DNA of 64,000 bases from an uncultured Oscillospiraceae bacterium. GTDB lineage: Bacteria; Bacillota; Clostridia; Oscillospirales; Oscillospiraceae. Of the stretch, positions 16,795 through 25,285 are shown piece after piece (the stretch's first letter is position 1; the number at the start of each line of letters is the position of its first letter). The translations under genes were made by a program, and so were the position numbers. The notes below the pieces were generated by a model. It had not been told where the DNA came from, ran no database searches, and saw only the letters and a list, made by a program, of their open reading frames with translations. The stretch is from the NCBI GenBank assembly GCA_947625815.1, contig CANQPU010000006.1:1-64000 (forward strand), given 5' to 3'.

Positions 16795-18294
16795 ATGATC
16801 GACGAAGCCATATCCAAGCTGATCGCCTACGCCCTGCGCACAGGGCTCATCGCGGAGTCCGAGAAGATCTGGGCCGTCAACGCCGTGCTGGAGACGCTCA
16901 GGCTCGACTCCTGGACCGACCCCGGCGCCGTCTGGGGGGATATCGATCTTGGCACCGTGCTGGACGAGCTGACCCACGACGCCTATAACCGCGGGGTCAT
17001 CCCCGGGGATTCCACGGACTACCGGGACCTCTTGGACACCGCCCTGATGGGCCGGCTGACGCCCAGGCCCGCTCAGGTCATCGAGAGATTCAGGGAGCTC
17101 TACGCCCAGTCCCCCCGGGCCGCCACGGACTGGTACTACAAGTTCAGCCAGGACACCCACTACATCCGCCGGGAGCGGGTGGCGAAGGACATGAAATGGA
17201 CGGCGGAGACGGATTACGGCGTTCTGGACATCACCGTGAACCTGTCAAAGCCCGAGAAGGACCCGAAGGCCATCGCCGCGGCGAAAAACCTGCCGGCGTC
17301 GGCCTATCCCCGGTGTCAGCTGTGCGCCGAGAACGAGGGCTACGCCGGACGGCTCAACCACCCGGCGAGGCAGAACCACCGGACGGTGCCCATCACGATA
17401 AACGGCTCGCCCTGGTATCTCCAATACAGCCCCTATGTCTACTACAACGAGCACTGCATCTGCTTCAATCGGGAGCATACGCCCATGAGGATCGACCGGG
17501 CGTGCTTTGCCAAGCTTCTGGACTTTGTGGGCCAGTTCCCCCACTACTTCGTGGGTTCCAACGCCGACCTGCCCATCGTGGGCGGCTCGATCCTGGCCCA
17601 CGACCATTTCCAGGGCGGACGGTATACCTTTGCCATGGAGCGCGCGCCCATCGAGACGGCGGTGAGCTTCCGGGGATATGAGGACGTGACCGCGGGGATC
17701 GTCCGCTGGCCCATGTCCGTTGTCCGGATCCGCTCCGCCAAGCCCGCGCGGCTCGTGGATCTGGCGGACAGGCTCCTGACGGCGTGGCGCGGCTACACCG
17801 ACGAGACGGCCATGATCTATGCCCAGACGGACGGAGAGCCCCACAACACCGTGACGCCCATCGCCCGCAGAAGGGGGACAGATTTTGAGCTGGACCTGGT
17901 GCTCAGGAACAATCTCACCACCCCGGAGCACCCCCTGGGGCTCTACCACCCCCACGCGGAGCTGCACCACATCAAAAAGGAGAACATCGGCCTCATCGAG
18001 GTCATGGGGCTGGCCGTCCTGCCGGCGCGGCTGAAGGCGGAGCTGACCGCCGTGGCGGAGGGTCTGGTATCCGGAGCCGACCTGAGGGCCGACCCCCTCA
18101 CCGCCGGACACGCCGACTGGGCCGGGAGGTTCCGGGACCGGTACGGCGCCATCACTGCGGAGAACGCCATGGACATCGTGAAATATGAGACGGGCCTGGT
18201 GTTCGCCAAGGTCCTGGAGCAGGTCGGAGTCTACGCCAGGAACGAGGCCGGAAAAGAGGCGTTTTTGCGGTTCCTGCAATCCGTTTCCGGCTGA
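16795..18294 (+). CDS. galT: Galactose-1-phosphate uridylyltransferase, class II
   Basis: Swaps UMP between UDP-glucose and galactose-1-phosphate. The 499-aa length and the sequence (ENEGYAGRLNHPARQNHR, GSILAHDHFQGGRY) identify the Firmicutes class II enzyme, which lacks the zinc-site pattern of the E. coli type. HDH near residue 268 is the likely catalytic histidine motif. The start is ATG 16795, 8 bp after galE. It completes the galKET set and ends at a hairpin terminator. Confidence 0.94.
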   Translation: MIDEAISKLIAYALRTGLIAESEKIWAVNAVLETLRLDSWTDPGAVWGDIDLGTVLDELTHDAYNRGVIPGDSTDYRDLLDTALMGRLTPRPAQVIERFRELYAQSPRAATDWYYKFSQDTHYIRRERVAKDMKWTAETDYGVLDITVNLSKPEKDPKAIAAAKNLPASAYPRCQLCAENEGYAGRLNHPARQNHRTVPITINGSPWYLQYSPYVYYNEHCICFNREHTPMRIDRACFAKLLDFVGQFPHYFVGSNADLPIVGGSILAHDHFQGGRYTFAMERAPIETAVSFRGYEDVTAGIVRWPMSVVRIRSAKPARLVDLADRLLTAWRGYTDETAMIYAQTDGEPHNTVTPIARRRGTDFELDLVLRNNLTTPEHPLGLYHPHAELHHIKKENIGLIEVMGLAVLPARLKAELTAVAEGLVSGADLRADPLTAGHADWAGRFRDRYGAITAENAMDIVKYETGLVFAKVLEQVGVYARNEAGKEAFLRFLQSVSG

Positions 18295-18342
18295 GGGATA
18301 TCGAAAAAAGATATTTTACAAGCAGGTTTTTTCCAAAATAAA

Positions 18343-18378
18343 TGGCTGAAAAGGAAAATTTTTGAACCTTTTCAGCCA
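18343..18378 (+). terminator. Terminator of the galKET operon
   Basis: Twelve-base arms TGGCTGAAAAGG / CCTTTTCAGCCA around a 12-nt loop, followed by TATTATTTT. It lies 50 bp beyond the galT stop and just before the next promoter. Confidence 0.75.
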
Positions 18379-18398
18379 TATTATTTTCGAAGTGACTA

Positions 18399-18427
18399 TT
18401 GACAACGGTTCCCGGAACCAATAGAAT
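18399..18427 (+). promoter_or_regulatory. Promoter of the SLH/Cys-rich protein with an operator-like palindrome
   Basis: TTGACA (18399-18404), exactly 17 bp, TAGAAT (18422-18427). The spacer contains the inverted repeat GGTTCC-C-GGAACC (18407-18419), exactly where a bound repressor would cover RNA polymerase contacts. The leader before the gene is about 80 nt. Confidence 0.82.
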
Positions 18428-18512
18428 ATAAATAAGAATGGGCCGCAAGCCAAACCCGGCACGGGGCCGGGCGAAGCTTTGGGAGAGGCCCGTTAAAGGA
18501 GGCTGTGCAGCC

Positions 18513-20960
18513 ATGAAAAGAACCTTTATCAGGATACTGGCGCTCGCGCTGTGTGTCACACTGGCGGCCGGGACCGCGCTCCTGCCGGTTGACGCCCACG
18601 CCGCCTGTGACCACGTCCATGAGACGTATGTCCCGGAGAAGACCGTCAAACCGCTGAGCAGCCCCGCCTCGGCGGGCTGGAGCTGTGAGAACGGCCATGA
18701 CTTCCGACCGGCGGGAAACGCCACGGGATGGGACTGCGAGTACGGAGAGATCGAGTACGTGATCTACACCTGTACAAGGTGCGGCGCTTCGTACAACACC
18801 GCCATCCGCAAGCCGGAGGGCAACGGATCCTACGAGCACGGGACCCACGATTTCCGGACGAATAATCTTGGCGGATGCCCCAACAATCCGTCCACGCAGC
18901 TTGTCTGCTCGAAGTGCAGCTACCGCTCCATGCCCACCGGCGGGAGCCACAGCTGGAGCGAGAATGTGCAGAAGGAGCCCTCCTGCAGTGAGGAGGGCCT
19001 TATGAAGAGGAGCTGCGGATGCGGCGCGGAGGAGACTTACAGCATCCCCAAGCTTGACCACACCTACGGAGAGGCTACCGTCGTCAACGCCGCCTGCGAG
19101 AACGGGGGCTACATCGTCAAGACCTGCCAGGAATGCGGCTTTGAGTACAGATACAACGAGACGCCCGCCCTGGGTCACAAGTGGGTGGCGGTGGATGAGA
19201 ACGACGAGAGCGCGGGCATGCACTGCGACCGCTGCGGCGCGCTGCCCACGGACCCGCCCACCGGGGACCACACCTGGTCCGACTGGAGGAGCGACGCTGA
19301 CGGGCACTGGCTGGTGTGCCTGGACTGCCGCCTGAAGAGCGGCCAGGCTCCCCACACCGACAGCGACAAGGATTATAAGTGCGACGTCTGCGGTTACGCC
19401 CTGCCCAGGCCGGAGCCCACATGCCCCCACGAGTGGAAGATCACCGGCAAAAACGGCACCTTCAACCACTATGAGCACTGCGACCTCTGCGGCGCGACCC
19501 GCAGCGTCAGCTGCGCGGCGGCCGGGGAGACCATGCCCCGCACCTACTGCACCGACCCCACCTACTGCGTCTGCGGCAACATCGTGGCGGACGGACAGAA
19601 GAGACATAATTTCGGCACCTGGAACTGCACGGATTCCACCCATGAGCACCACTGCCTGAACAGGGGCTGCCAGTACACGGAGGGCGGCGCCCACACTTAC
19701 GCCACCGTGGCCGGGACCGTCAAATGCTCCACCTGCGGCTTTGTGGACAGGGCGGCCTCCAAGCCCCATGAGCACACCTTCGGCGCGTGGACCGTGGGCG
19801 CTGACGGCTGTGTCAGGCGCTGTACCGATCCGTCCTGCCCGGCCATGGAGACCACGGGCCATACGGCCGGCACCGCCGACTGCGCCGGACACGCCGTTTG
19901 CGTAAACTGCGGCGCGGCCATGACCGTCGCCCCGAGCGCGGTCCACACCGGCGCCACCGAGATCCGCAACGCCGCGCCCGCCGAGGTGGGCAAGGACGGC
20001 TATTCCGGCGACACCTACTGCCTCAACTGCGGAAGGGTCATCTCCCAGGGCCAGGTCATCGAGGCGCTGAAGCCCAACCATGTCCATGAGTACGTCACCG
20101 TCAAGCACGACGCCTCCGGCCACTGGACGGAGTGCGAGTGCGGGGCGAGAGAGGGCGAGGCGGCCCACAGCTTCGCGGACGGCGTCTGCCCGGTCTGCGG
20201 GGAGAAGGAGCCGGCCAAGGCCGAGGAGGAGCATGTCCACAGCTACGCCGCCGGCTTTACGGCCGACGGCACCTGCCACTGGCACGTCTGCACCGTCTGC
20301 GGCGAGGAGGCCGAGCGCGAGGAGCACATGTTCGTGGACGGACGGTGCGTCAGCTGCGGCAGGACCTGCGAAAGGACCGAGGTCAGGGAGGCCTGCGAGA
20401 AGGCCGAGGAGGACCTGGGGGGCCAGGAATCCGTTACCCGGGTCTTTCAGGATCTGAGCGAGGTCGGGACGGACGCGTATTACCTCCTGCCCGTCCAGCG
20501 CCTCTACAACGCCGGGATCATGAAGGGGACCTCCGATACTACCTTCGACGCCGTGAACAGCATCCCCCGCTGGCAGGTCATGGTCATCATGGCACGCCTC
20601 CAGGGAGAGACCGACGCCGACCCGGACGACTGGAGCCAGTCACGGAAGGCCTACATGGAGTGGGCCAACGCGGCGAAGATCACCGTGGACGGCCCCGAGG
20701 AGGGCGCGGCCACCCGGGAGGAGACGGTCTACATGCTCTGGGTCATGGCCGGAGCGCCCGAGTCCGTCCAGGATCTCAGCGGCTTTGCCGACTTCGACGA
20801 GGTGGACAGCCGGTATGAGATGGCCGTTCGCTGGGCGGTGGAGCGGCAGATCCTTTTGGGGGACGACTCGAAGAGCCTCAAGCCTGACGACTCGGTGGCC
20901 CGGCGGGACGCCGCCACCCTGATCGCCCGCTATATCGACGCGGAGAACGTGATTTTATAA
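18513..20960 (+). CDS. Secreted Cys-rich (CxxC) repeat protein with C-terminal SLH-like region
   Basis: A 815-aa exported protein. A Sec signal peptide ends near residue 30 (DAHA-A). Residues 33-640 carry about eighteen CxxC or near-CxxC pairs, often followed by G (for example CTRCGA, CQECGF, CDLCGA, CPVCGE), alternating with H-rich H.H and HxW patches, like a string of small zinc-ribbon units. The last 170 residues resemble SLH motifs (FQDLSEVGTDAYYLLPVQRLY, FADFDEVDSRYEMAVRWAVE), suggesting attachment to a cell-wall polymer. The start is ATG 18513 after AAAGGAGG. Its function is unknown; metal binding is an inference from the cysteines and histidines. Confidence 0.78.
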   Translation: MKRTFIRILALALCVTLAAGTALLPVDAHAACDHVHETYVPEKTVKPLSSPASAGWSCENGHDFRPAGNATGWDCEYGEIEYVIYTCTRCGASYNTAIRKPEGNGSYEHGTHDFRTNNLGGCPNNPSTQLVCSKCSYRSMPTGGSHSWSENVQKEPSCSEEGLMKRSCGCGAEETYSIPKLDHTYGEATVVNAACENGGYIVKTCQECGFEYRYNETPALGHKWVAVDENDESAGMHCDRCGALPTDPPTGDHTWSDWRSDADGHWLVCLDCRLKSGQAPHTDSDKDYKCDVCGYALPRPEPTCPHEWKITGKNGTFNHYEHCDLCGATRSVSCAAAGETMPRTYCTDPTYCVCGNIVADGQKRHNFGTWNCTDSTHEHHCLNRGCQYTEGGAHTYATVAGTVKCSTCGFVDRAASKPHEHTFGAWTVGADGCVRRCTDPSCPAMETTGHTAGTADCAGHAVCVNCGAAMTVAPSAVHTGATEIRNAAPAEVGKDGYSGDTYCLNCGRVISQGQVIEALKPNHVHEYVTVKHDASGHWTECECGAREGEAAHSFADGVCPVCGEKEPAKAEEEHVHSYAAGFTADGTCHWHVCTVCGEEAEREEHMFVDGRCVSCGRTCERTEVREACEKAEEDLGGQESVTRVFQDLSEVGTDAYYLLPVQRLYNAGIMKGTSDTTFDAVNSIPRWQVMVIMARLQGETDADPDDWSQSRKAYMEWANAAKITVDGPEEGAATREETVYMLWVMAGAPESVQDLSGFADFDEVDSRYEMAVRWAVERQILLGDDSKSLKPDDSVARRDAATLIARYIDAENVIL

Positions 20961-20976
20961 GAAGCCAAAACGAAAC

Positions 20977-21006
20977 GCGGCGGCGGGGCGAAAGCCCCGC
21001 CGCCGC
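20977..21006 (+). terminator. Strong hairpin after the SLH protein gene
   Basis: Perfect 13-bp stem GCGGCGGCGGGGC / GCCCCGCCGCCGC with a GAAA tetraloop, then TTTGCCT. A near copy with the same tetraloop occurs 140 bp downstream at 21121-21144. Confidence 0.75.
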
Positions 21007-21012
21007 TTTGCC

Positions 21013-21044
21013 TGTCGGGAAAGGCCGTTTGGCCTTTCCCGACA
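21013..21044. repeat. Second hairpin of the 21-kb array
   Basis: Perfect 14-bp inverted repeat TGTCGGGAAAGGCC / GGCCTTTCCCGACA with a GTTT loop. No U run follows on either strand. Confidence 0.8.
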
Positions 21045-21059
21045 GAGGGAGACGCGCGG

Positions 21060-21092
21060 ATTTTTTCCGATGTACATGTCATCGGAAAAAAT
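21060..21092. repeat. Third hairpin of the 21-kb array
   Basis: Perfect 13-bp arms ATTTTTTCCGATG / CATCGGAAAAAAT with loop TACATGT. It shares the T6CC...ACATG...GGA6 layout with the hairpin at 3443-3473. Confidence 0.8.
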
Positions 21093-21120
21093 AATGAAAC
21101 TGAGTTTTTGGCAGGCTGAG

Positions 21121-21144
21121 GCGGCGGGGCGAAAGCTCCGCCGC
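21121..21144. repeat. Fourth hairpin of the 21-kb array (near copy of the first)
   Basis: GCGGCGGGGC / GCTCCGCCGC with a GAAA tetraloop and one G-T pair. It repeats the core of the 20977-21006 hairpin. Confidence 0.75.
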
Positions 21145-21163
21145 CGCCGGCAATCAAGGCGGC

Positions 21164-21194
21164 AAAAAAGCGCCGGGGGAGCGGCTGCTTTTTT
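21164..21194 (+). terminator. Intrinsic terminator before the polysaccharide locus
   Basis: AAAAAAGC (21164-21171) pairs with GCTTTTTT (21187-21194), with an inner GCCG/CGGC stem. The six-T run is on the plus strand. It insulates the polysaccharide operon, whose promoter starts 26 bp further on. Apart from the hairpins and this promoter, the 383-bp gap 20961-21343 holds nothing I recognise. Confidence 0.7.
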
Positions 21195-21219
21195 CGGCAT
21201 TTGTGAGACAATTTGGGGG

Positions 21220-21248
21220 TTGTATACACCGCCTTATTGTGCTATAAT
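21220..21248 (+). promoter_or_regulatory. Promoter of the polysaccharide locus
   Basis: TTGTAT (21220-21225), 17-bp spacer, TATAAT (21243-21248). The first gene starts about 95 bp downstream. I saw no other convincing promoter or terminator until 56.4 kb, so a 35-kb transcription unit is possible. Confidence 0.8.
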
Positions 21249-21343
21249 TCAAAACGGTTTGAAAAAAGTTTCGGCTTTTGCTGTGTAAAAATGTGCTGAA
21301 ACGGCAAAAGGGGCACGCGCGGAGACGGCCGGAGGAGGAGCGG

Positions 21344-22483
21344 ATGACGGTGGGAGATGTGAAAATCGTTATCAACGCGTTGTCCTACAAGTCAAACAGC
21401 TCCGGGATCGGAGTGATGCTCCGGGATCTGCTGGGGCTTTATACAAGGCTCGCGGACAGGCCGTGCCGGGTGATCGTTCCGTCAAATGCCCCTGACTTTC
21501 CCGGAGGGGAGCGGACGGAGATCGTCAAGGCACCCTGCAGGTATGAGCAGGGGATCAAGCGGATGCTTTTTCAGGCTTTCTACATGGGGCCGAAGTACTG
21601 CGGGGACTCGATTTTGCTGACTACGGACTCCAAGACGCCCTTTTTCCTGCCCAAAACCTGCCGGCTGGTGCCGCTGGTGACGGATCTGGCGGTTTTCCGG
21701 ATGCCGGAGGTCTACAAAAGGTCCAGGGTGCTGCTGTGGCGGCTCCAGTACAAGTATGTGTGCCGCCGGGCGGAGCGTTTTTTTGCCGTCTCGGAGTTTA
21801 CAAAGAGCGAGATGGTGAAGATCCTGGGACTGCCGCCGGAGAAGATCAGGGTGATCCCTATGGCCTGCTCCGGGGAGATGGCCCGCGTCACCGACGAGGG
21901 GGCCCTTTCCGAGCTCCGGGAGAAGTACGGGCTTACAGAAAAATACATCCTTTTCGTGGGCAACAGCAATCCCCGGAAGAATCTTGAGCGGATGATCCGG
22001 GCCTTTGACCGGCTGAAGGAGCGGACGGACCTGCCGCATAAGCTGGTCATCGCCGGGGAGCAGGGCTGGAAATTCCACCGGGAGGCCGCGCTGAAGGACA
22101 TAAAGCACCGGGACGACGTTATTTTCACGGGCTTCGTGCCGGACGGGGACATGCCGGCCCTCTACACCGCCGCGGAGCTTTTTGTGTTCGCCACGCTCTA
22201 TGAGGGGTTTGGCATACCGATCATCGAGGCCCAGAAATGCGGCACGCCCGTGGTGGCCGCCAGGGCCGCCTCCATGCCGGAGGTGGCGGGGGACGGGGCG
22301 GAGCTCATTGACCCATACGACATAGACAGCATCTGCGCCGGTATGGCCAGGGTGCTGACAGATAAGGCTTACGCCTCCCGCCTTGCGGCGCTGGGCTATG
22401 AAAACGCCAAACGCTTTTCGTGGTCCCGTTCGGCGGAGCTTTTGCGCGTGAGCCTGGAGGAGATGGAAGATTGGACATCCTGA
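21344..22483 (+). CDS. Glycosyltransferase family 4 (WbpX/MtfB-like mannosyltransferase type)
   Basis: Cytosolic GT-B retaining transferase, 379 aa. The N-terminal acceptor domain opens with VKIVINALSYKSNSSGIG. The C-terminal donor domain has FVGNSNPRKNLERMIRAF and the E-x7-E motif in EGFGIPIIEAQKCGTPVV. The start is ATG 21344 after GGAGGAGGAG. It is very similar in style to the enzyme at 24147 and probably uses GDP-mannose or another NDP-hexose made in the locus; the donor cannot be read from sequence. The last 13 bp overlap the next gene. Confidence 0.88.
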   Translation: MTVGDVKIVINALSYKSNSSGIGVMLRDLLGLYTRLADRPCRVIVPSNAPDFPGGERTEIVKAPCRYEQGIKRMLFQAFYMGPKYCGDSILLTTDSKTPFFLPKTCRLVPLVTDLAVFRMPEVYKRSRVLLWRLQYKYVCRRAERFFAVSEFTKSEMVKILGLPPEKIRVIPMACSGEMARVTDEGALSELREKYGLTEKYILFVGNSNPRKNLERMIRAFDRLKERTDLPHKLVIAGEQGWKFHREAALKDIKHRDDVIFTGFVPDGDMPALYTAAELFVFATLYEGFGIPIIEAQKCGTPVVAARAASMPEVAGDGAELIDPYDIDSICAGMARVLTDKAYASRLAALGYENAKRFSWSRSAELLRVSLEEMEDWTS

Positions 22484-24150
22484 GAGCATATGACCGCTGG
22501 AGACAGCGGGCGGCGGACAGCGCCGTGGCCGCGGAGCTTGAGGCCATAGCCGGCGACGGCCCGGCCATTGAGGACCGCTTCTACCGGGAGCTGGAGTTTG
22601 GTACCGGGGGCCTTCGGGGCGTGCTGGGGGCCGGGACCAACCGGATGAACGTGTACACCGTGGGCAAGGCCAGCCAGGGAGTGGCGAATTATCTTAATAA
22701 AACGGCGGACAGGCCCTCGGCGGCCATCGCCTACGACAGCCGGATCAATTCCCGGCTCTTTGCCGACAGGGCGGCGGAGGTCTTTGCCGCCAACGGGATC
22801 AGGGTGTATATCTACCCCCGGCTCATGCCCACGCCGTCGCTGTCCTTCGCCGTCAGGGACCTTGAGTGCGCCGGAGGCATCGTCATCACCGCCAGCCACA
22901 ACCCGGCCAAGTACAACGGCTACAAGGTCTACGGCCCGGACGGGTGCCAGATCACCACCGAGGCCGCCGGGGCCATTCAGGCGGAGATCGACCGGGTGGA
23001 CCCCTTTGAGGACGTAAAACGGATACCCTTTGACAAAGCTGAGAGGGATGGGCTCATTTCATACATCGGCGAGGACACGGTGGACCGGTATCTCGCCGCC
23101 GTGGGCACTGCCTCGGTCCTGCCCCCGGAGGTCCCGCGGGACGCGTTCATCGTCTACACGCCCTTAAACGGCACGGGGATCTCCTGCGTGCCCAGGTGCT
23201 TAAAGGAGCACGGCTTTACGAATATCACCATCCCCACGCAGCAGGGCACGCCGGACGGGAATTTCCCCACCTGCCCCTATCCCAACCCGGAGATCCGGGA
23301 GGCCCTGGCCGTGGGCCTTGATTGGGCGGAGAGGACAGGGAGCGAGCTGCTTCTGGCCACCGACCCGGACTGCGACCGGGTGGGCGTGGCGGTGAGGACA
23401 AGGGACGGCTATACGCTCATAAACGGCAACGAGATGGGCGTTCTGCTCTTTGACTTCATATGCAAAACGCGCCTGGCCCGCGGCACCATGCCGGAGAGGC
23501 CCGTGGCGGTCAAGACCGTGGTCACCACGCCGATGGCGGCGAAGATCGCGGAAAAGTACGGCGTGGAGCTCATCGACGTGCTGACGGGCTTTAAATTCAT
23601 CGGCGAGCAGATCGGGCTTTTGGAGAAGCGCGGCGAAGAAAACCGGTACATCTTCGGCTTTGAGGAGAGCTACGGCTACCTCACCGGGAGCTTCGTCCGG
23701 GACAAGGACGCGGTGAACGCGTCGCTGCTCATCTGCGAGATGTTTGCCTGGTACAAATCCCAGGGGAAGACGCTGATTGACGCGCTGGAGGAGCTCTATG
23801 AGGAGTACGGCCATTACGGGAGCCGGCTTTTGAATTTCGCCTTTGAGGGCGCGGCGGGCTTTGAGAAGATGGGGGAGCTCATGGACGGCCTGAGGAAGTC
23901 GCCCCCGGAGGAGATAGCGGGCCGCGCCGTTGAGAGGCGGACAGACTACCTGGACACCGCGAGGACGGGACTTCCCGGCTCCAATGTGCTCCGGTTTTTC
24001 CTGGCCGGCGGCCTTGAGGCCACCGTTCGCCCGTCAGGAACCGAGCCGAAGCTCAAGGTCTACCTGACGGCGGTGGGAAAGGACCGGGCAGAGTGCGCCA
24101 GGATCGCGGACGGGCTGGCGGGGTATTTTGAGACATGGGCCAAGCTATGA
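22471..24150 (+). CDS. Phospho-sugar mutase (phosphoglucomutase/phosphomannomutase)
   Basis: Interconverts hexose 6- and 1-phosphates. The 559-aa protein matches the long alpha-D-phosphohexomutase class (PgcA-like). The substrate-side FGTGGLRG is present near residue 34, the phosphoserine loop TASHNPAKYNGYK near residue 140, and the metal loop TDPDCDRVG near residue 300. GFEESYG and the phosphate-binding RPSGTEPKLK complete the set. The start is TTG 22471, preceded by GGAGGAGA 7 nt away and overlapping the previous gene by 13 bp. It would supply mannose-1-P to ManC and glucose-1-P to RmlA. Confidence 0.93.
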   Translation: MDILRAYDRWRQRAADSAVAAELEAIAGDGPAIEDRFYRELEFGTGGLRGVLGAGTNRMNVYTVGKASQGVANYLNKTADRPSAAIAYDSRINSRLFADRAAEVFAANGIRVYIYPRLMPTPSLSFAVRDLECAGGIVITASHNPAKYNGYKVYGPDGCQITTEAAGAIQAEIDRVDPFEDVKRIPFDKAERDGLISYIGEDTVDRYLAAVGTASVLPPEVPRDAFIVYTPLNGTGISCVPRCLKEHGFTNITIPTQQGTPDGNFPTCPYPNPEIREALAVGLDWAERTGSELLLATDPDCDRVGVAVRTRDGYTLINGNEMGVLLFDFICKTRLARGTMPERPVAVKTVVTTPMAAKIAEKYGVELIDVLTGFKFIGEQIGLLEKRGEENRYIFGFEESYGYLTGSFVRDKDAVNASLLICEMFAWYKSQGKTLIDALEELYEEYGHYGSRLLNFAFEGAAGFEKMGELMDGLRKSPPEEIAGRAVERRTDYLDTARTGLPGSNVLRFFLAGGLEATVRPSGTEPKLKVYLTAVGKDRAECARIADGLAGYFETWAKL

Positions 24151-25253
24151 AGGTGGCCCTGGAGCTCCAGCCCTGTCTGGGGAACCGCTCCGGCGTGGGG
24201 ACCTACACCTACGAGCTGGCCAAGAGGCTTCAAAGCGGCGGCGGGATGGAGTTTGCGGGGAATGTGTTCAACTTCCTGGGCCGCCATGACAATGCTGCCT
24301 CCCTCGACGGCATCCAAATGCCCATACGGGAGAGAAGGATCTTTCCTTACGGCGTTTACAGAAGGATATGGGACCTTGTGCCCATCCCCTATGAAAGCAT
24401 GTTCCCGGGGGCGGATCTGAGCGTCTTTTTCAATTTCGTTGTGCCGCCCCGTGTTAGCGGGAAAGTGATAACGACCATTCACGATATGACCTTTTTGCGA
24501 TTCCCGGAGACGATGGACGCGAAGAATCTGCGCAGGATCCGTAAAGGGATGCAGTACAGCGTGGAACGCAGCGACCGCATTCTCACGGTCTCTGAGTTTT
24601 CCAGGCGGGAGATCGTGGAGCTTCTGGGAGTGGACAAGGACCGGGTCACCGTGATATATAACGCGCCCTCGATCGGGACAGGAGCCGTTGCGGAGCAGGA
24701 GATCCAGGGACCGTACATCCTCTATGTGGGGACGATCGAGCCCAGAAAAAATCTGACGAGGCTGATCCGGGCCTTCGACCTATTAAAGCGTGAGCAGGGG
24801 ATACCGCATAAGCTCGTGCTGGCCGGAGGGAAAGGATGGAACAACGAGGAGATATACAAAACCGCCTCAAATGCCGAGTACCGCGAGGAGATCGTGTTTA
24901 CCGGGTATGTGGATGAGCCAAGGAAGAATTCACTTTACAAGCACGCCGACGTCTTTGCTTTCCCCTCCCTCTATGAGGGCTTCGGTATCCCGCCCCTGGA
25001 GGCCATGTCCTTTGGCTGCCCGGTAGTTGCCTCCAACGCCGCCTCCCTGCCGGAGATCGTGGGCGACGCGGCGGAGCCGGTGGACCCCATGGACGAGCGG
25101 AGCCTGGCGGAGGGGATCTGGAGGGTCCTGTCGGACCGACAGTATGCCGACGGGCTGATCGGGAAGGGCCGCGAGCAGATCAGGAAATTCACCTGGACCG
25201 CGTCGGCGGAAAAGCTGAGAGCGGTCTGCGCCGAGGTGCTGGGGATAGGCTGA
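24147..25253 (+). CDS. Glycosyltransferase family 4
   Basis: A 368-aa GT-B enzyme opening KVALELQPCLGNRSGVGTY. The donor-site stretch is YVGTIEPRKNLTRLIRAF, and EGFGIPPLEAMSFGCPVVAS holds the paired glutamates. I place the start at ATG 24147, which overlaps the upstream TGA in the ATGA pattern used repeatedly in this locus; ATG 24135 is in frame but less likely. It is a paralogue of the enzyme at 21344 and presumably adds a neighbouring hexose of the same repeat unit. Slightly lower GC than its neighbours. Confidence 0.88.
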   Translation: MKVALELQPCLGNRSGVGTYTYELAKRLQSGGGMEFAGNVFNFLGRHDNAASLDGIQMPIRERRIFPYGVYRRIWDLVPIPYESMFPGADLSVFFNFVVPPRVSGKVITTIHDMTFLRFPETMDAKNLRRIRKGMQYSVERSDRILTVSEFSRREIVELLGVDKDRVTVIYNAPSIGTGAVAEQEIQGPYILYVGTIEPRKNLTRLIRAFDLLKREQGIPHKLVLAGGKGWNNEEIYKTASNAEYREEIVFTGYVDEPRKNSLYKHADVFAFPSLYEGFGIPPLEAMSFGCPVVASNAASLPEIVGDAAEPVDPMDERSLAEGIWRVLSDRQYADGLIGKGREQIRKFTWTASAEKLRAVCAEVLGIG

Positions 25254-25285
25254 AAGGTCAAACAGAGCGGGAAGGAGGGTGCGGT

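Noticed and set aside
18301..18340. Small A/T-rich inverted patches after galT
   Set aside because: Short and imperfect; the better hairpin at 18343-18378 explains termination.
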